A DNA stretch of 64,000 bases from Basidiobolus meristosporus CBS 931.73 (GCA_002104905.1 MCFE01000266.1:1-64000); one strand, 5' to 3'. Positions 10,404 to 21,229 are shown, counted from the first letter of the stretch. The notes: a model not told the origin generated them from the sequence alone. Made by a program: numbers and translations.

Positions 10404-13400
10404 ATGTCGGACAATCAAGAATGGAAGAATGCCATGCAGCAAATCCTGGCCCAACAGCAACAGCTACTCCAGATCCTCAGCCAACAGCAACAAGGAATGA
10501 CTACCATGGCTCAGAGCCAGCAAAGCCCTGTCAAGAGCAACTTTAGTGTGAAGGTCAACCGGTACCATGGCAGAGTCAATGAAAACCTGGGAACTTGGCT
10601 CTTTCAGATTGAAGAAGCTTTTAAAGCTAAAGGAATTGCTCCAGAGAGCAAGTTGCATTATGCAGCTTCTTACCTGGCAGATGCAGCTTTACAGTGGTAC
10701 CACAACAAGATCAGGTCAGCTACTATGATGGGATGCTCTACAATCTCTACCTGGGATGAGTTTGTGTCGGAAATTCAGGATGCTTTTGAACCTCCACACC
10801 AGCAGACACTACTAAGAAGGAAGTTAAAGACACTCAGACAGAAAGGAATGGTGCAAGAATACATCTATGAGTACAGATGTCTACTTGGACAAATTGAAAG
10901 AATGGACCCCTTGGATCAAGTTGAATACTTTATTGATGGGTTGAAAGAAAGAACTCGCAAGGAAGTCAATTACCGAAGACCTCAGACTATTGAAGAAGCC
11001 ATCAAGATTGCCATTGACTATGACTCAGCTATGTTTGGAGTTGGGAAGCCTACAGTGACTAGTCAGAAAGGCTATAATCATTATGAAAGAAGACAATCAG
11101 AAGCAGTACCAATGGAAATAGACGCTATGCAGAAGAATCCCTCCTCAGAAGAATGCAAGAAGAGAGGACTTTGCTTCAATTGCCACCAGCAGGGACATAT
11201 TGCAAAGTACTGCCCTCAGAGAAGAAATGGACACCAGCCAACAAGAACCTTCAACCATATTGAGTCCCATGAACACAATAATGAGGAAGATGAGCTTGAA
11301 GAAGACTCGGAACTCACCTTCCATATGACAGAAGAGTACTTGTCCCAAATGACTTCAAACTCAGGGAAGTTATTGTACCTGAATGGAGCAATCAATGGAG
11401 TACCTGCCAAGATCATGATTGACTCAGGAGCATCGCATGAGTACATGTCAGAGCAATTTGCTTTGAAAGCTGGAATCAACTCCGAACCTACCAAATCAAC
11501 TTCAGTCTCCACAGCTGATGGGAACTCCCACATAATCAACCGTATTACCCAGCCAGTAAGAATGAAGATCAATGACTATGAAGAAGACCTACAGGCTTAT
11601 ATATTTGGGAACTGCAAGTTTGACCTTGTACTTGGGAAAACCTGGCTATTTTGTCGTAATCCATCAATCAACTGGAGAACCCATGCTACTCAGATCCAAA
11701 AAGACAACAAGACCTATGAGCTATTACCTGCCAGGCTGGATTTCAACTTGGTCAATTCCAGTGTGTGTGAGACAAGTGAACTTAGCAAGACCCAGTTCTG
11801 TAGAGCACTTAGAAAAGGTACCCAGATGTTCCTCATGGCGGTATTACAGGAGGATTCCTCTATCCCAGCACCCCAGCAGGTCCAGACTCTCTTGAAGAAA
11901 TATTCAGACGTGTTTCCAGATGAGCTTGTAAGCCTACCACCAGTCAGAGATGTGGATCATGCCATTGACACAGGAGATAGCCCTCCAGTGAGCAAGACAC
12001 CTTACAGAATGAGTCCATTGGAATTGGAGGAAATGAAGAAACAAATTGATCAGCTATTGGAGCAAGGATACATCAGGCCCAGCAAGTCACCTTGGGGAGC
12101 ACCAGTGCTTTTTGTGAAAAAGAAGGATGGAACACTTAGGATGTGCATTGACTACAGAGCCCTGAACTCAGTTACCGTCAAGAATAAGTACCCCATACCT
12201 CGGATTGATGAGCTTTTGGACCAACTTAATGGAGCCACTATTTTCAGCAAGATCGACCTCATGTCAGGATACAACCAGATTAGGGTGAAACCAGAAGATA
12301 TCCCTAAGACAGCATTCAGGACCAGATATGGACATTACGAGTACTTAGTCATGAGTTTTGGCCTCACTAATGCCCCTGCAACATTCATGACGCTGATGCA
12401 GACTGTCTTTCAGGAGTACTTAGACAAGTTTGTGATAATCTACCTGGATGACATATTGATATACAGCAAGACAGAAAAGGATCACATGGTGCACATTGAA
12501 AAGGTCTTGAAGAAACTAAGAGAGAACAAGCTATACGGCAAGCTAGCCAAGTGTGAATTCTTCAAGGAACACGTAGAATATCTGGGACACATAGTGACTA
12601 GCACAGGAGTAACCTTAGACCCCAAGAAGGTGGAAGTAATCAAGAATTTGAAGCAGCCCCATAGCATATCAGAACTCAGATCCTTCCTTGGAATGGTTTC
12701 CTATTATCGGAGATTTGTCAAGTCATTTGCAAGTATTGCAGCCCCTTTAACTGATATCCTCAAGAAAGACAATACCTACAAGTGGGACATAGCTTGTGAG
12801 ACTGCCTTCCAGACACTAAAGAATGAACTTGCTAAGCTGCCAAGCTTAAGAATACCAGACTTCAGAAAAGAGTTCACTCTGTGCACAGATGCTTCAGATT
12901 ATGCAATTGGTGAAGTGCTGAGCCAAGAACACGAGGGAAAGGACTACCCTGTTGCCTTTGAATCCAAGAAACTGAACTCAGCAGAACAAAACTATCCAGT
13001 TCATGAGAAGGAGATGCTTGCTATAATACACTGTTTGAAGACATGGAGATGCTATATTGAAGGAGTCAAATGCACTGTGAAGACTGATCATGCCTCCCTC
13101 AAGTATATATTTACTCAGAAGGTACTCTCTAGAAGAATGACAAGATGGAGTGAATACATTCAGCAATTTGACCTGGAGATTGTCTACTGTCCTGGAAAAA
13201 ACAACACGGTTGCTGATGCCTTATCAAGATTAGATCAAGTTGCACAACTCAACTTGGTGCATGAATCAGATTGGCCTAGCCTATTACCAAAGTACTTGGA
13301 GGACCAAGCCATTCCTAATGAGGTGGATGAAGATATCAAGAAGATAATCCGGGATGAAGCCAGCAAATTTGTTGTACAGGATGAAACACTCTACCGAATT

Positions 13401-14537
13401 GTTGATGGAAGCCCTATTGCCTATTGTCCTTATGTTGCTCGCCTGGATTTAATACATAAGCTACACAATGGATATGGACATCTTGGGATTGAAGGAACCT
13501 ATAGCCTTGTGAAAGCCAGAGCATGGTGGCCCAGAATGAAACAAGATATTGAGAAGCTAGTGAAAACATGCCCAAACTGCCAAATCAATCAGGGCCAGCC
13601 ACAAAGAATTGCCGAACTCTTCCCTTTGGAGCCTGTCAGACCATTTGAGAGATGGGGAATTGACTTTATTGGAAGACTGCCAACTACCAGGAAATGTAAC
13701 CGTTGGATCCTAGTAGCTATTGACCATGCCACTAAATGGCCAGTTGCTAAAGCCGTACCAATAGCCAGTGAACAAGAAGTTGCAAGTTTCATTTACCATG
13801 AGATCCTGATGAAGTTTGGATGCCCTGTGGAGATCTTATCCGATAGAGGTGCAAACTTTATGGCAAAGACATTAGAGGCTTACCTGGAAATGCAGCAGAT
13901 CAGACACTTGAAAACCTCGGCATATCACCCCAGAACTAATGGAGTCACTGAGCGGTTTAATGGATTATTTGGAAAAATGCTGACTAAGTATGCAAATGGA
14001 GTTGTCAGTAGATGGGATGAGTATATAGACCAAGCACTCTTAGCATGCAGAGTCAGAGTACACAACACCACCCAGCAATCACCATTTTACTTAGTTTATG
14101 GATGTGAACCTAGGATTCCAGGAGATCTCACACAACCCAAGCTTACAGATGCCTTAGAAGATGAACTTAGTCAGCCAAGTAGACACCAGCAATTGGAACA
14201 AAGACGTCAAGAGGCACAGACCAAAGTATCTCAAAGTGCAGAAAAGATGAAGCAGAGATTTGATAAGACTATAGCACCAGAAGCATTGACAGTTGGGAAC
14301 TTTGTATTGCTAAGAAACAACACTCGGAAGAAGTTTGAGCCACAATGGACAGGACCATTCAAGATCATCAGAGAATGTCCATTTGCAACTTACCAACTGG
14401 TGGACAAGCAAGGTAACATCCGGGAAGACTTAGTGCATAGGGACAGACTCAAGCTTGCAAGACTTGCTGGTAATACTGAACCATCAAGATATTGGTATCA
14501 CAAGAAAAGAGATTCAGGAGAACCCTCTCAACTTTAG
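10404..14537 (+). CDS. Gag-Pol polyprotein of Gypsy E1
   Basis: One 1377-residue frame encodes all functions with no frameshift. Residues 1-250 are Gag, starting with a Q-rich stretch. A CX2CX4HX4C zinc knuckle lies at 257-270 ([14 protein letters not shown]). The aspartic protease motif DSGA is at 340-343. Reverse transcriptase spans roughly 530-710 with D618 and YLDD at 680-683. RNase H starts near 825 (D829). Integrase has an HX4HX29CX2C zinc site (H1021, H1026, C1056, C1059) and a D1087, D1147, E1183 triad with exactly 35 residues between the last two. A WTGPFKII module follows near 1315. The domain order RT-RNase H-IN is diagnostic of Ty3/Gypsy. All catalytic residues are present, so the element may be active. 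The start at 10404 (MSDNQEW) lies 58 bp after the LTR and is conserved in position in the sister copies. Confidence 0.97.
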   Translation: MSDNQEWKNAMQQILAQQQQLLQILSQQQQGMTTMAQSQQSPVKSNFSVKVNRYHGRVNENLGTWLFQIEEAFKAKGIAPESKLHYAASYLADAALQWYHNKIRSATMMGCSTISTWDEFVSEIQDAFEPPHQQTLLRRKLKTLRQKGMVQEYIYEYRCLLGQIERMDPLDQVEYFIDGLKERTRKEVNYRRPQTIEEAIKIAIDYDSAMFGVGKPTVTSQKGYNHYERRQSEAVPMEIDAMQKNPSSEECKKRGLCFNCHQQGHIAKYCPQRRNGHQPTRTFNHIESHEHNNEEDELEEDSELTFHMTEEYLSQMTSNSGKLLYLNGAINGVPAKIMIDSGASHEYMSEQFALKAGINSEPTKSTSVSTADGNSHIINRITQPVRMKINDYEEDLQAYIFGNCKFDLVLGKTWLFCRNPSINWRTHATQIQKDNKTYELLPARLDFNLVNSSVCETSELSKTQFCRALRKGTQMFLMAVLQEDSSIPAPQQVQTLLKKYSDVFPDELVSLPPVRDVDHAIDTGDSPPVSKTPYRMSPLELEEMKKQIDQLLEQGYIRPSKSPWGAPVLFVKKKDGTLRMCIDYRALNSVTVKNKYPIPRIDELLDQLNGATIFSKIDLMSGYNQIRVKPEDIPKTAFRTRYGHYEYLVMSFGLTNAPATFMTLMQTVFQEYLDKFVIIYLDDILIYSKTEKDHMVHIEKVLKKLRENKLYGKLAKCEFFKEHVEYLGHIVTSTGVTLDPKKVEVIKNLKQPHSISELRSFLGMVSYYRRFVKSFASIAAPLTDILKKDNTYKWDIACETAFQTLKNELAKLPSLRIPDFRKEFTLCTDASDYAIGEVLSQEHEGKDYPVAFESKKLNSAEQNYPVHEKEMLAIIHCLKTWRCYIEGVKCTVKTDHASLKYIFTQKVLSRRMTRWSEYIQQFDLEIVYCPGKNNTVADALSRLDQVAQLNLVHESDWPSLLPKYLEDQAIPNEVDEDIKKIIRDEASKFVVQDETLYRIVDGSPIAYCPYVARLDLIHKLHNGYGHLGIEGTYSLVKARAWWPRMKQDIEKLVKTCPNCQINQGQPQRIAELFPLEPVRPFERWGIDFIGRLPTTRKCNRWILVAIDHATKWPVAKAVPIASEQEVASFIYHEILMKFGCPVEILSDRGANFMAKTLEAYLEMQQIRHLKTSAYHPRTNGVTERFNGLFGKMLTKYANGVVSRWDEYIDQALLACRVRVHNTTQQSPFYLVYGCEPRIPGDLTQPKLTDALEDELSQPSRHQQLEQRRQEAQTKVSQSAEKMKQRFDKTIAPEALTVGNFVLLRNNTRKKFEPQWTGPFKIIRECPFATYQLVDKQGNIREDLVHRDRLKLARLAGNTEPSRYWYHKKRDSGEPSQL

Positions 14538-14547
14538 TAGGGGAGAA
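14537..14547 (+). promoter_or_regulatory. Gypsy E1 polypurine tract
   Basis: GTAGGGGAGAA lies directly before the 3' LTR and overlaps the last base of the stop codon. It is the expected plus-strand primer for reverse transcription. Confidence 0.75.
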
Positions 14548-14915
14548 TGTTATGATCTGCCGCTTGAATGTTTAAGTTAGATCAGTTTTTAGTCAAATCA
14601 GTTAGTATATGTTTAGGTTATCAGTACATCAGTATTATCTATGAAATCAGTAGCATTAGTCAGCAAATGAATCAGCAGATCCTTATCAGACAGAAATAGA
14701 TATATTAAGTAGGATCTTATTGGGTGATGATGATGCAATCAAATGAGTCATCAGCCACAACCTACATTAGGAAATACAATTAGTCAGCAATTGATCTGGC
14801 AAAATGTATATAAGGAGCTGCTGGAACCTCAATAAAAATCAGTTCAAGTTTTAGTGAATACAATACTAGCTAAACTCCCTATTCCTCTACAACTCTTATA
14901 CCAAGACTTGTAACA
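14548..14915 (+). repeat. Gypsy E1 3' LTR
   Basis: The LTR is 368 bp, identical to the 5' LTR, and is followed by the AAAC target duplication. Confidence 0.97.
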
Positions 14916-15024
14916 AAACTAATTACACATTCTGGACAATGGCTTATAGCTTCCCAAATTTGCTTTTATTGCATGCTCACTTTGGTACAATCTCTCTGCA
15001 GCAAGGGGATGTTACTAGTGTTGA
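14916..15024 (-). pseudogene. Scrap of Tnp2-like transposon sequence
   Basis: The stretch with GGACAATGGCTTATAGCTT and the following GCATGCTCAC block resembles 53640-53710, which lies in a minus-strand Tnp2-like copy. It is too short to translate usefully. It was the landing site of Gypsy E1. Confidence 0.45.
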
Positions 15025-15676
15025 GGTGTTACAAGTATTGGTTTGAGAGTTGTATTGTATTCAGTAAAACTTGAACTGATAACTGTTGTTGTTAGGCCAG
15101 GATTTGTTGCATAGCATTTTCCATTCTTGATTTTCTGACATCTTGGAGGAGGCCTCTTCTTTCTTCAAGCGAGAGATTTTTGGTTATTGCTGCTACCAAT
15201 GTTACAAGTCTTGGCATAAGAGTTGTAGAAGAATAGGGAGCTTGGCTAGTATTGTATTCACTAAAACTTGAACTGATCTATATTGAGGTTCCAGCAGCTC
15301 TTTATATACATTGTGCCAGATCAATTGCTGACTGATTGTATTTCCTACTGTAGGCTGTGGCTGATGACTTGTTTGATTGCATCATCATCTCCCAATGAGA
15401 TCCTACTTAATATATCTATTTCTGTCTGATAAGGATCTGCTGATTCATTTGCTGACTAATGCTACTGATTTCATAGATAATACTGATATACTGATAACCT
15501 AAAACATATACTAGTTGATTTGACTAAAAACTGATCTAACTTAAACATTCAAGCGGCAGATCATAACATTCTCCCCTACTAAAGTTGAGAGGGTTCTCCT
15601 GAATCTCTTTTCTTGTGATACCAATATCTTGATGGTTCAGTATTATCAGCAAGTCTTGCAAGCTTGAGTCTGTCTC
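15025..15676 (-). mobile_element. Collapsed tandem of Gypsy elements (LTR piece, gag start, full LTR, pol end)
   Basis: Left to right there is a short LTR start with an internal deletion (15025-15085), a Gag N-terminal and primer-binding remnant (15094-15199), a full-length LTR (15200-15568), and a polypurine tract with the last roughly 110 bp of pol (15569-15676). The last piece stops where Copia sequence begins. The central LTR is thus flanked by the 5' end of one unit and the 3' end of the next, in the same orientation. This is the signature of an LTR-sharing tandem like the one at 20851-30357. Confidence 0.8.
15200..15568 (-). repeat. Full Gypsy LTR in the collapsed tandem
   Basis: The LTR is 369 bp, from TGTTACAAGTCTTGGCATAA to GCAGATCATAACA, with a handful of differences from the E1 LTR. 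Confidence 0.9.
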
Positions 15677-15942
15677 TGCCACTTTCTTCAGATCTATGAT
15701 CTTATCATTATTCCACTATAGTCAGGATCAAATTAGCACTAATACTAACTATTATGTACTAACCCTGAAACTGTTGCAGAATGCTTGTGAATGCTGCAAA
15801 GCCCTCCTTACTAAGTGTTACAGCTGTATTACTTCTACAAAGGTATAAATACTGAGTTTCTTTATTAATAAACAACAGTTCAACTATTATCACCATTTCT
15901 TGATAAGTTCCTTATATCCAAATCACTCCATAAATTGCAACA
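15677..15942 (+). repeat. Copia copy 1 5' LTR, 5'-truncated
   Basis: This is the last 266 bp of a roughly 370-bp LTR. It ends AAATTGCAACA and aligns with the reverse of 41769-42035. Confidence 0.85.
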
Positions 15943-15956
15943 GGTTATGGGCCCCC
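15943..15956 (+). promoter_or_regulatory. Copia primer-binding site of the internal-tRNA type
   Basis: GGTTATGGGCCCCC abuts the LTR. GGTTATGGGCCC is complementary to the anticodon-arm region of eukaryotic initiator-methionine tRNA (GGGCCCATAACC), not to its 3' end. This is the priming mode known from Drosophila copia, which uses a tRNA half-molecule. In copy 2 the site has decayed to GGTTACAAGCCC. Confidence 0.65.
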
Positions 15957-15978
15957 ATTGCCTTAACCTATTCTAAAG

Positions 15979-17066
15979 ATGACTTCTACCAGTAAACAGA
16001 ACAACATAAACATCTTCCCTGTAAAGGAGAGGTTTGATGGAAAGAACTACAGACTTTGGAGAGTCAAAATGCAGATCCACCTTGAGGAAAGGAAGCTTTT
16101 GAATATAGTAACAGGAAAAGAAGTTGAGCCCAAAGGAGCAGCACAAGAAGTGGAGAAGTTTCAAGAGAAGGAGAGAAAGGCCTTTAATGCCATATGTATC
16201 AATGTGCAAGATTCCTTCATTTGACAAATCCGTGTATCAAATACTGCCAAAGCAGCATGAAATCCCTAGAGAAGGTCTTTAAAGCAAAGTCAGTATCAAG
16301 CAAGCTTTACTTGAAGCAAAAGTTCTTCAACATGAGGAGGAAGCCAGATGATGACATGCTACAACTCATTACCAGAATGGAGACACTTGCAGAAGAACTT
16401 TACAGTATTAATGCTGGTGTAAATGATGAAGAAAAGATACTCTATAGGCTTTGCAGCCTGACAGATGAGTATGTGCCACTTATAATTTCTTTTGAAAGCA
16501 GAGAAGACAGTCAGACTCTGGACTATGTCAAAGGAAGACTTCTCCGTGAAGTACTCAGATGTAATGATCAAGCAGAGAAAATCCAGGATAATGCTTTATT
16601 CAATTCAGAAAGGCATTCAGAAAAGAAGGGAAAGCAACAAAACCAAAGAAAACCTGGTTGCTGCAATTACTGTATAAAACCAGGACACTGGGCAAGAGAA
16701 AGCAAGAAGAAACAGGTGGACAAAAAACAGAAACTAGAGCAGGCAAACCATAAAACTACTGATGAAAAACTATTTATAACTGTACAAGCAAGTGCAAGTA
16801 GTCAAAGTAATGAATGGTATTTTGGCTCTGGAGCCTCACAGCATATTTTTGGTATAAAGGAGTGGTTCAGCAACTTAAAGACTATGCCTGTAAGAAAGGT
16901 TCATCTGGGAGATAACTCTGCTCTAGACGCTACCTCCAGTAAGTCTATGCAACTAAATATGAGCAATAGCTCAGGGGAACAACAGCAAGACTCACTAATA
17001 TGCTCTATGTACCTGGAAAAGCTAGGAACCTACGCTCAGTCAGTAAAGCAACTGCTCAGGGACTGA
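15979..17066 (+). pseudogene. Copia copy 1 gag and protease region
   Basis: The N-terminal 81 residues (15979-16224) carry the gag-polypeptide/UBN2-like signature FDGKNYRLWRVKMQIHLEER. An in-frame TGA at 16222-16224 interrupts the frame; the same codon is TGA in copy 2. The continuation (from about 16260) shows the gag core, a zinc knuckle whose last cysteine is serine (CNYCIKPGHWARES), and a protease site whose catalytic aspartate is replaced (FGSGAS instead of DSGAS near 16830). Copy 2 keeps both residues. Copy 1 Gag and protease are therefore dead. Confidence 0.85.
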
Positions 17067-19265
17067 AATTTGCTTTTACTAAGATGAGCTGCTCAATATT
17101 GAGTGAAAATGGACAAAAATTAGCTTTGGGAATCAGAGATCACAACATATACAAGATACAATGCAAGATTATTATACCTGAATATGTCAACATTGCTGAA
17201 ACTGATGAAATTAACTGGGAAACATGGCTTAGGAGGCTAGTACACAAATGGGAATAGAAAGTGAGCCAATTGGTGAAAAATCAGCTTGTTTTGGGCCTAA
17301 AGTGCTCAATTCTGATCAAATTGAATGTTTGTAAGGGATGTTCATATGGCAAACCAGCTAGGCAACATTTCAAGAGCCCACAAGGCATCAATACCACCAA
17401 AATACTGGCTATTGTACACTTAGACATATGTGGCCCCATGAGAACACTGTCCTTTGGAGCCAAGAGATACTCTATGAAGTTTATTGAAGACAAAACAAGA
17501 AATATATAGGTGTACTTCCTCAAAACAATGGATGAGGCTTTAGAGATATCAAAGCACTTCAAGAACATGGCAGAAACACAAACTGGGTGTAAATTGAAGG
17601 TACTACAAAGTAACAATGCAGGAAAATACTACTCAAAGGAGTTTGCAAAATACTGCTTGTCTACTGGTATACTTCAACAGACCACAGTTCCCAATACTCC
17701 ACAGCAAAATGTAGTAGCAGAATGTGCAATTAGAACAATAGTAGAGATGGGCAGAACTATGCTACATGATAAGGGAATGGACTACAAGCTTTGGGCTAAA
17801 TCTGTTGCTACTGTGGTATACATCTAGAACAGATGCCCAACAACAGCACTACGTGATTCTACATACTTTGATAAGTACAGGGCTATATATGTGGCTAGAG
17901 GCTGTTCCCAGATCCAGGGAGTAGACTTAAAGAAAGCATTTGCTCCGGTTGCCAAGTTTAACTCCATTAGAACTGTTCTAGCCCTGGCAGCTGTACACAG
18001 TCTAGATCTGCACCAAATGGACGTCAAAACAACCTTTCTAAATGGGGATTTGCAAGAAACCATTTATATGGAGCAACCAGAAGGTTTTACCAATCCAAAA
18101 GACCCCCATAAGGTGTGCAAACTTGGAAAATTGTTGTATGGGCTTAAGCTGGCACCTAGGACATGGTATAACAAAATTGACACATATCTAGAGGAAATTG
18201 GGTTCTCTTGTAGCACTGCAGATGACAGTATATATGTGAAACAACTGAAAAGGGTATGATCATCCTAGCTCTTTATATGGACGACCTAATTATAGCTGCA
18301 AGTGACCAAAAGGCACTTAAACAGACAAAATCAGATCTCTTCAGCAAGTTTGAGATGAAAGACATTGGAAATTGAGCTATTTTCTTGGAATTGAAGTCAA
18401 ATTCGACATACCTACTCAGAGAATTGTGCTGAATCAGTCTAAGTACATCAGCAACATTCTTAGATGCTTGAAAATGGAAAATTGCTAACCTGCAGCTACC
18501 CCTATGGACAATAACCTGAAGTTAAGCAAATCTTAGCCAGTTATAGATGAAAACGGATCAAGTATGGACCAAAACTTTCCCTATCAATTAATGGTTGGTA
18601 GCCTAATGTACTTGATGGTGTCTACATGTCCAGATATTGCAGTGGCAGCTGGAATAGTCAGTCAGTTCATGCAGAATTATGGATCAGATTAAATTGCAGC
18701 AGTTAAGCAGATTTTCAGATATCCACAAAGTACTATAAATATGGTACCAGAATACTCTGGAGCAGCTAACAGGCAAAAATTTGATGGTTATAGTGATTCA
18801 GATTGGGGTAGGGATCTGAATAGCAAAAGCTCTGCCACAGGCTATGTATTTCTTTATACTGGTACAGCTATTACTTGGAATTGCAAGAAACAACCAACTC
18901 TGGCCCTATCTACAACTGAAGCAGAATATATAGCTGCATGTCAAGCAACTAAGGAGGCTATGTGGCTACAAAAATTAATCAAAGACTTAGGTTTTAATTC
19001 AGATGAACCAACACGTATTTACAAGGATAATCAGAGTTGCATTTCATCAGCTAGAAATCCTGCTAATCATGCCAGAACTAAGCACATTGCAATACAGCAT
19101 CACTTTGTGAGGGAAGCTGTAGAAAATAACCTTGTAGAGATAGTATACTGCCCAACTAACAAAATGGTGGCAGATATAATGACAAAACCACTAGATAGGC
19201 CACAATTTAAGAATCTTAGGGAGGAATTAAGACTAGGAAATTATTTTGTTGAGGGGGAGTGTTGA
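17000..19265 (+). pseudogene. Copia copy 1 pol remnant (IN, RT, RNase H)
   Basis: The order IN-RT-RNase H is diagnostic of Ty1/Copia. The integrase piece (about 17261-17827) has a CKGCSYGK zinc region, LDICGPM with the first Asp, but NNAG where the second Asp should be. A deletion of roughly 0.65 kb compared with copy 2 then removes the integrase C-terminus and linker (junction near 17865). RT (17891-18480) keeps FLNGDL and YMDDL (near 18277) but breaks frame at about 18259. RNase H (18741-19265) is open and well preserved, with FDGYSDSDWG, STTEAEYIA, DNQS and the tail KMVADIMTKPL. Stops at 17507-17509 and 17825 add to the damage. Confidence 0.88.
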
Positions 19266-19477
19266 AATTTTGGACTATTTGGTATCATTCTGCAGCTAAA
19301 TATTTACTCAACGGTTCTGGACTAGTCTTGGTCACTGTTGGACTAATATACTAATAATATACTTATCATTATTCCCCTATAGTCAGGATCAAATTAGCAC
19401 CTGTAAACAACAGTTCAACTATTATCACCATTTCTTGATAAGTTCCTTATATCCAAATCACTCCGTAAATTGCAACA
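19260..19477 (+). repeat. Copia copy 1 3' LTR with internal deletion
   Basis: It starts TGTTGAAATTTTGG right after a GAGGGGGAG polypurine tract and ends AAATTGCAACA. About 150 bp are missing at the GATCAAATTAGCAC junction near 19400, so it is 218 bp long. Confidence 0.85.
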
Positions 19478-19667
19478 GGTTATGAGCCCCCATTGCCTTA
19501 GCCTATTCAAAAGATGACTTCTACCAGTAAACAGAACAACATAAACATCTTCCCTGTAAAGGAGAGGCTTGATGGAAAGAACTTCTTTATTAATAAACAA
19601 CAGATCAGCTGTTATCACCATTTCTTGATAAGTTCCTTTTATCTAAATCACTTCTGAAATTGCAACA
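19478..19667 (+). repeat. Collapsed second Copia unit: primer site, gag start and LTR end
   Basis: A primer-binding site (GGTTATGAGCCCCC) directly follows the 3' LTR. It leads into a gag start with ATG at 19514 and about 23 codons matching 15979. It then jumps to an LTR end (from about 19583, ending TTGCAACA at 19667). Almost the whole internal region of this second unit has been lost. Confidence 0.8.
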
Positions 19668-20261
19668 TACATTGTGCAAGGTACAGCCAGCTATCTTACT
19701 GATGACTGGGGTATCTTCAATGCAGATAATTTTATGATCTTTCACATAAGGGTCATATACTGTTATCCTGATAGAATGCATAAAAAATTCATCCAGCAAT
19801 GTATACAGGTAGCTATCTAGGTTGTACAGTGATTTTGGCCCAGATAACAGTGAACCTACCTTCAGATTTTGGCTCTAATTCCACAAGATAGGTGGCAGTT
19901 TCAGGTTGATGAGAATCAGTGGCCAGCAGGAATTGCTGCTGCAGTACTTGTTTAATGAGAATCCATCAAGTGCCAAGGGTATGGCATGTTCTTATACACC
20001 TTCAAAGTAACCCTTGCTTCTTGCTGTTTGTGACATTTGCCTTCAAATTTATCTGATATGTATGTGCTGGATTGATGCTGAGTGCAGTTATTAATAGCTT
20101 CAAAATATTTGCCAAACTGCATGGGCTTCTTTATATGGGGTATTACTGCAAAATATCCAATGTGCAAACAATGTTTTCTCCCATTTGTGGGAGATTACTG
20201 ACAAATTGGGCATCTTGCCATGGCAGCATTGTTGGATGTGAATGCCATGTAGCTGTTAAAA
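19668..20261 (-). pseudogene. Central part of a Tnp2-like transposase
   Basis: On the minus strand this aligns with 32590-33155 (+). Shared blocks include EAINNCTQHQSSTYI (against EAIKYCTEYQSSANI), PYPWHL, and the DTPVISKIAGCT block (against DTPAISKVACFS). The latter corresponds to the GDGPAI-like stretch of Tnp2 transposases. The frame is broken repeatedly. The left edge abuts Copia copy 1. The right edge runs straight into partner-gene sequence at about 20262, an order not seen in the divergent pair at 30358-33155, so it reflects a rearrangement. Confidence 0.6.
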
Positions 20262-20850
20262 ATGCTGGAATCAGGACAGTCTCCATATGCCATTGTTCAT
20301 CCACTGGTTTGCAAATGTTCCAGTCTTCAGCCATCTCTGCAAGGTCTAGCACCTCATCTGGCAGTCTTTTCAATAAATCCTTGCAGTATTAAGGTGCATA
20401 CACTTGAGCACTGCTCTTGGAGAAGTGCTGCAACCTTTTGGTGTGCCTACCATTGTTACAAAATTCCACTGAAGACTTTGAGATAGTCCTTCAAGTTCTT
20501 GATATTGTACCCTTGTTTGTCAGTGGAACTCCTCTCTGTTAGCAATGGAGGATATGGATGCTGAGGTAGACAATTTGCCTTTTTCTGCAAACCCGTCTAC
20601 CTTGCAGGAGTGTAGCTCAGCTGCTTGTGCTTCCAACTATTGTGAAAACAGCTGTTTTCTTGTTGGTAATCTTTTTGGCTATGATGGGATTCAGTCTGTT
20701 CCAGGCTTGCAGCATTAATTGGCAAAAGCTGCAGTTTTTTATGCATGCCTCCCTGTCTCAGGCTTGGGCAGACATTTTTCCCTTTACCTTTTCCTTTATC
20801 ACTGCCTGGTCTTTCACTGAAGCTTTGTTGGAGTGCTTCTTGTAATGTAC
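20262..20850 (-). pseudogene. C-terminal part of the CACTA-like partner gene, split by the Gypsy tandem
   Basis: It is the inverted counterpart of about 7920-8490. Readable blocks include DEVLDLAEMAEDWNICKPVDEQ, which matches YEVLSLAVPAEDQDIWEPVNEQ of copy L. The gene continues on the other side of the Gypsy tandem at 30358. The last four bases here (GTAC) and the first four after the tandem (ATAC) differ at one position and look like a decayed target duplication. Confidence 0.55.
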
Positions 20851-21219
20851 TGTTACAAGTCTTGGTATAAGAGTTGTAGAGGAATAGGGAGTTTAGCTAG
20901 TATTGTATTCACTAAAACTTGAACTGATTTTTATTGAGGTTCCTGCAGCTCCTTATATACATTTTGCCAGATCAATTGCTGACTAATTGTATTTCCTAAT
21001 GTAGGTTGTGGCTGATGACTCATTTGATTGCATCATCATCACCCAATAAGATCCTACTTAATACATCTATTTCTGTCTGATAAGGATCTGCTGATTCATT
21101 TGCTGACTAATGCTACTGATTTCATAGATAATACTGATATACTGATAACCTAAAACATATACTAGTTGATTTGACTAAAAACTGATCTAACTTAAACATT
21201 CAAGCGGCAGATCATAACA
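20851..21219 (-). repeat. Left LTR of the Gypsy tandem
   Basis: The LTR is 369 bp. It carries the variants AATACATC and CCTAAAACATATACTAG, shared with the right LTR, and a private CCTGCAGCTCC. Confidence 0.95.
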
Positions 21220-21229
21220 ATCTCCCCTA

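Larger units (their letters stand above)
9978..14915 (+). mobile_element. Intact Ty3/Gypsy LTR retrotransposon E1
   Basis: The element is 4938 bp. It has two 368-bp LTRs (TGTTATGATC...CTTGTAACA) that I find identical base by base, a primer-binding site at 10347, a polypurine tract before the 3' LTR and one open Gag-Pol frame. The 4-bp sequence AAAC at 9974-9977 is repeated at 14916-14919 and is the target site duplication. Identical LTRs imply a recent insertion. It is flanked on the right by a scrap of Tnp2-like sequence. Broken relatives are at 2975-6003, 15025-15676, 20851-30357 and 36132-40424. There is no envelope gene and no visible chromodomain. Confidence 0.97.
15677..19667 (+). mobile_element. 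Broken Ty1/Copia element copy 1 with a partial extra 3' unit
   Basis: The order is a partial 5' LTR (15677-15942), primer-binding site, gag and pol remnants, a 3' LTR with an internal deletion (19260-19477), then a second primer-binding site and gag start (19478-19582), then another LTR end (19583-19667). The 5' LTR is cut by the Gypsy remnant on its left. Because the repeated unit follows the 3' LTR in the same orientation, this too was once an LTR-sharing tandem. It belongs to the same family as copy 2 (33156-42138). Confidence 0.88.

Noticed and set aside
10346-10546. A 66-codon frame overlapping the start of Gypsy gag, seen in several Gypsy copies
   Set aside because: It begins with TTG, not ATG, inside the primer-binding site, and is kept only because the copies are nearly identical. 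Its composition mirrors the Q-rich gag frame.
11216-11572. Antisense open frames within Gypsy gag-pol, repeated in all copies (for example 118 codons here)
   Set aside because: They lie opposite the well-supported polyprotein and show no independent motif or start context.
14343-14537. Chromodomain or envelope gene at the 3' end of Gypsy E1
   Set aside because: After the GPF-type module the protein ends within about 60 residues, with no chromodomain aromatic cage pattern, and there is no further ORF before the LTR.
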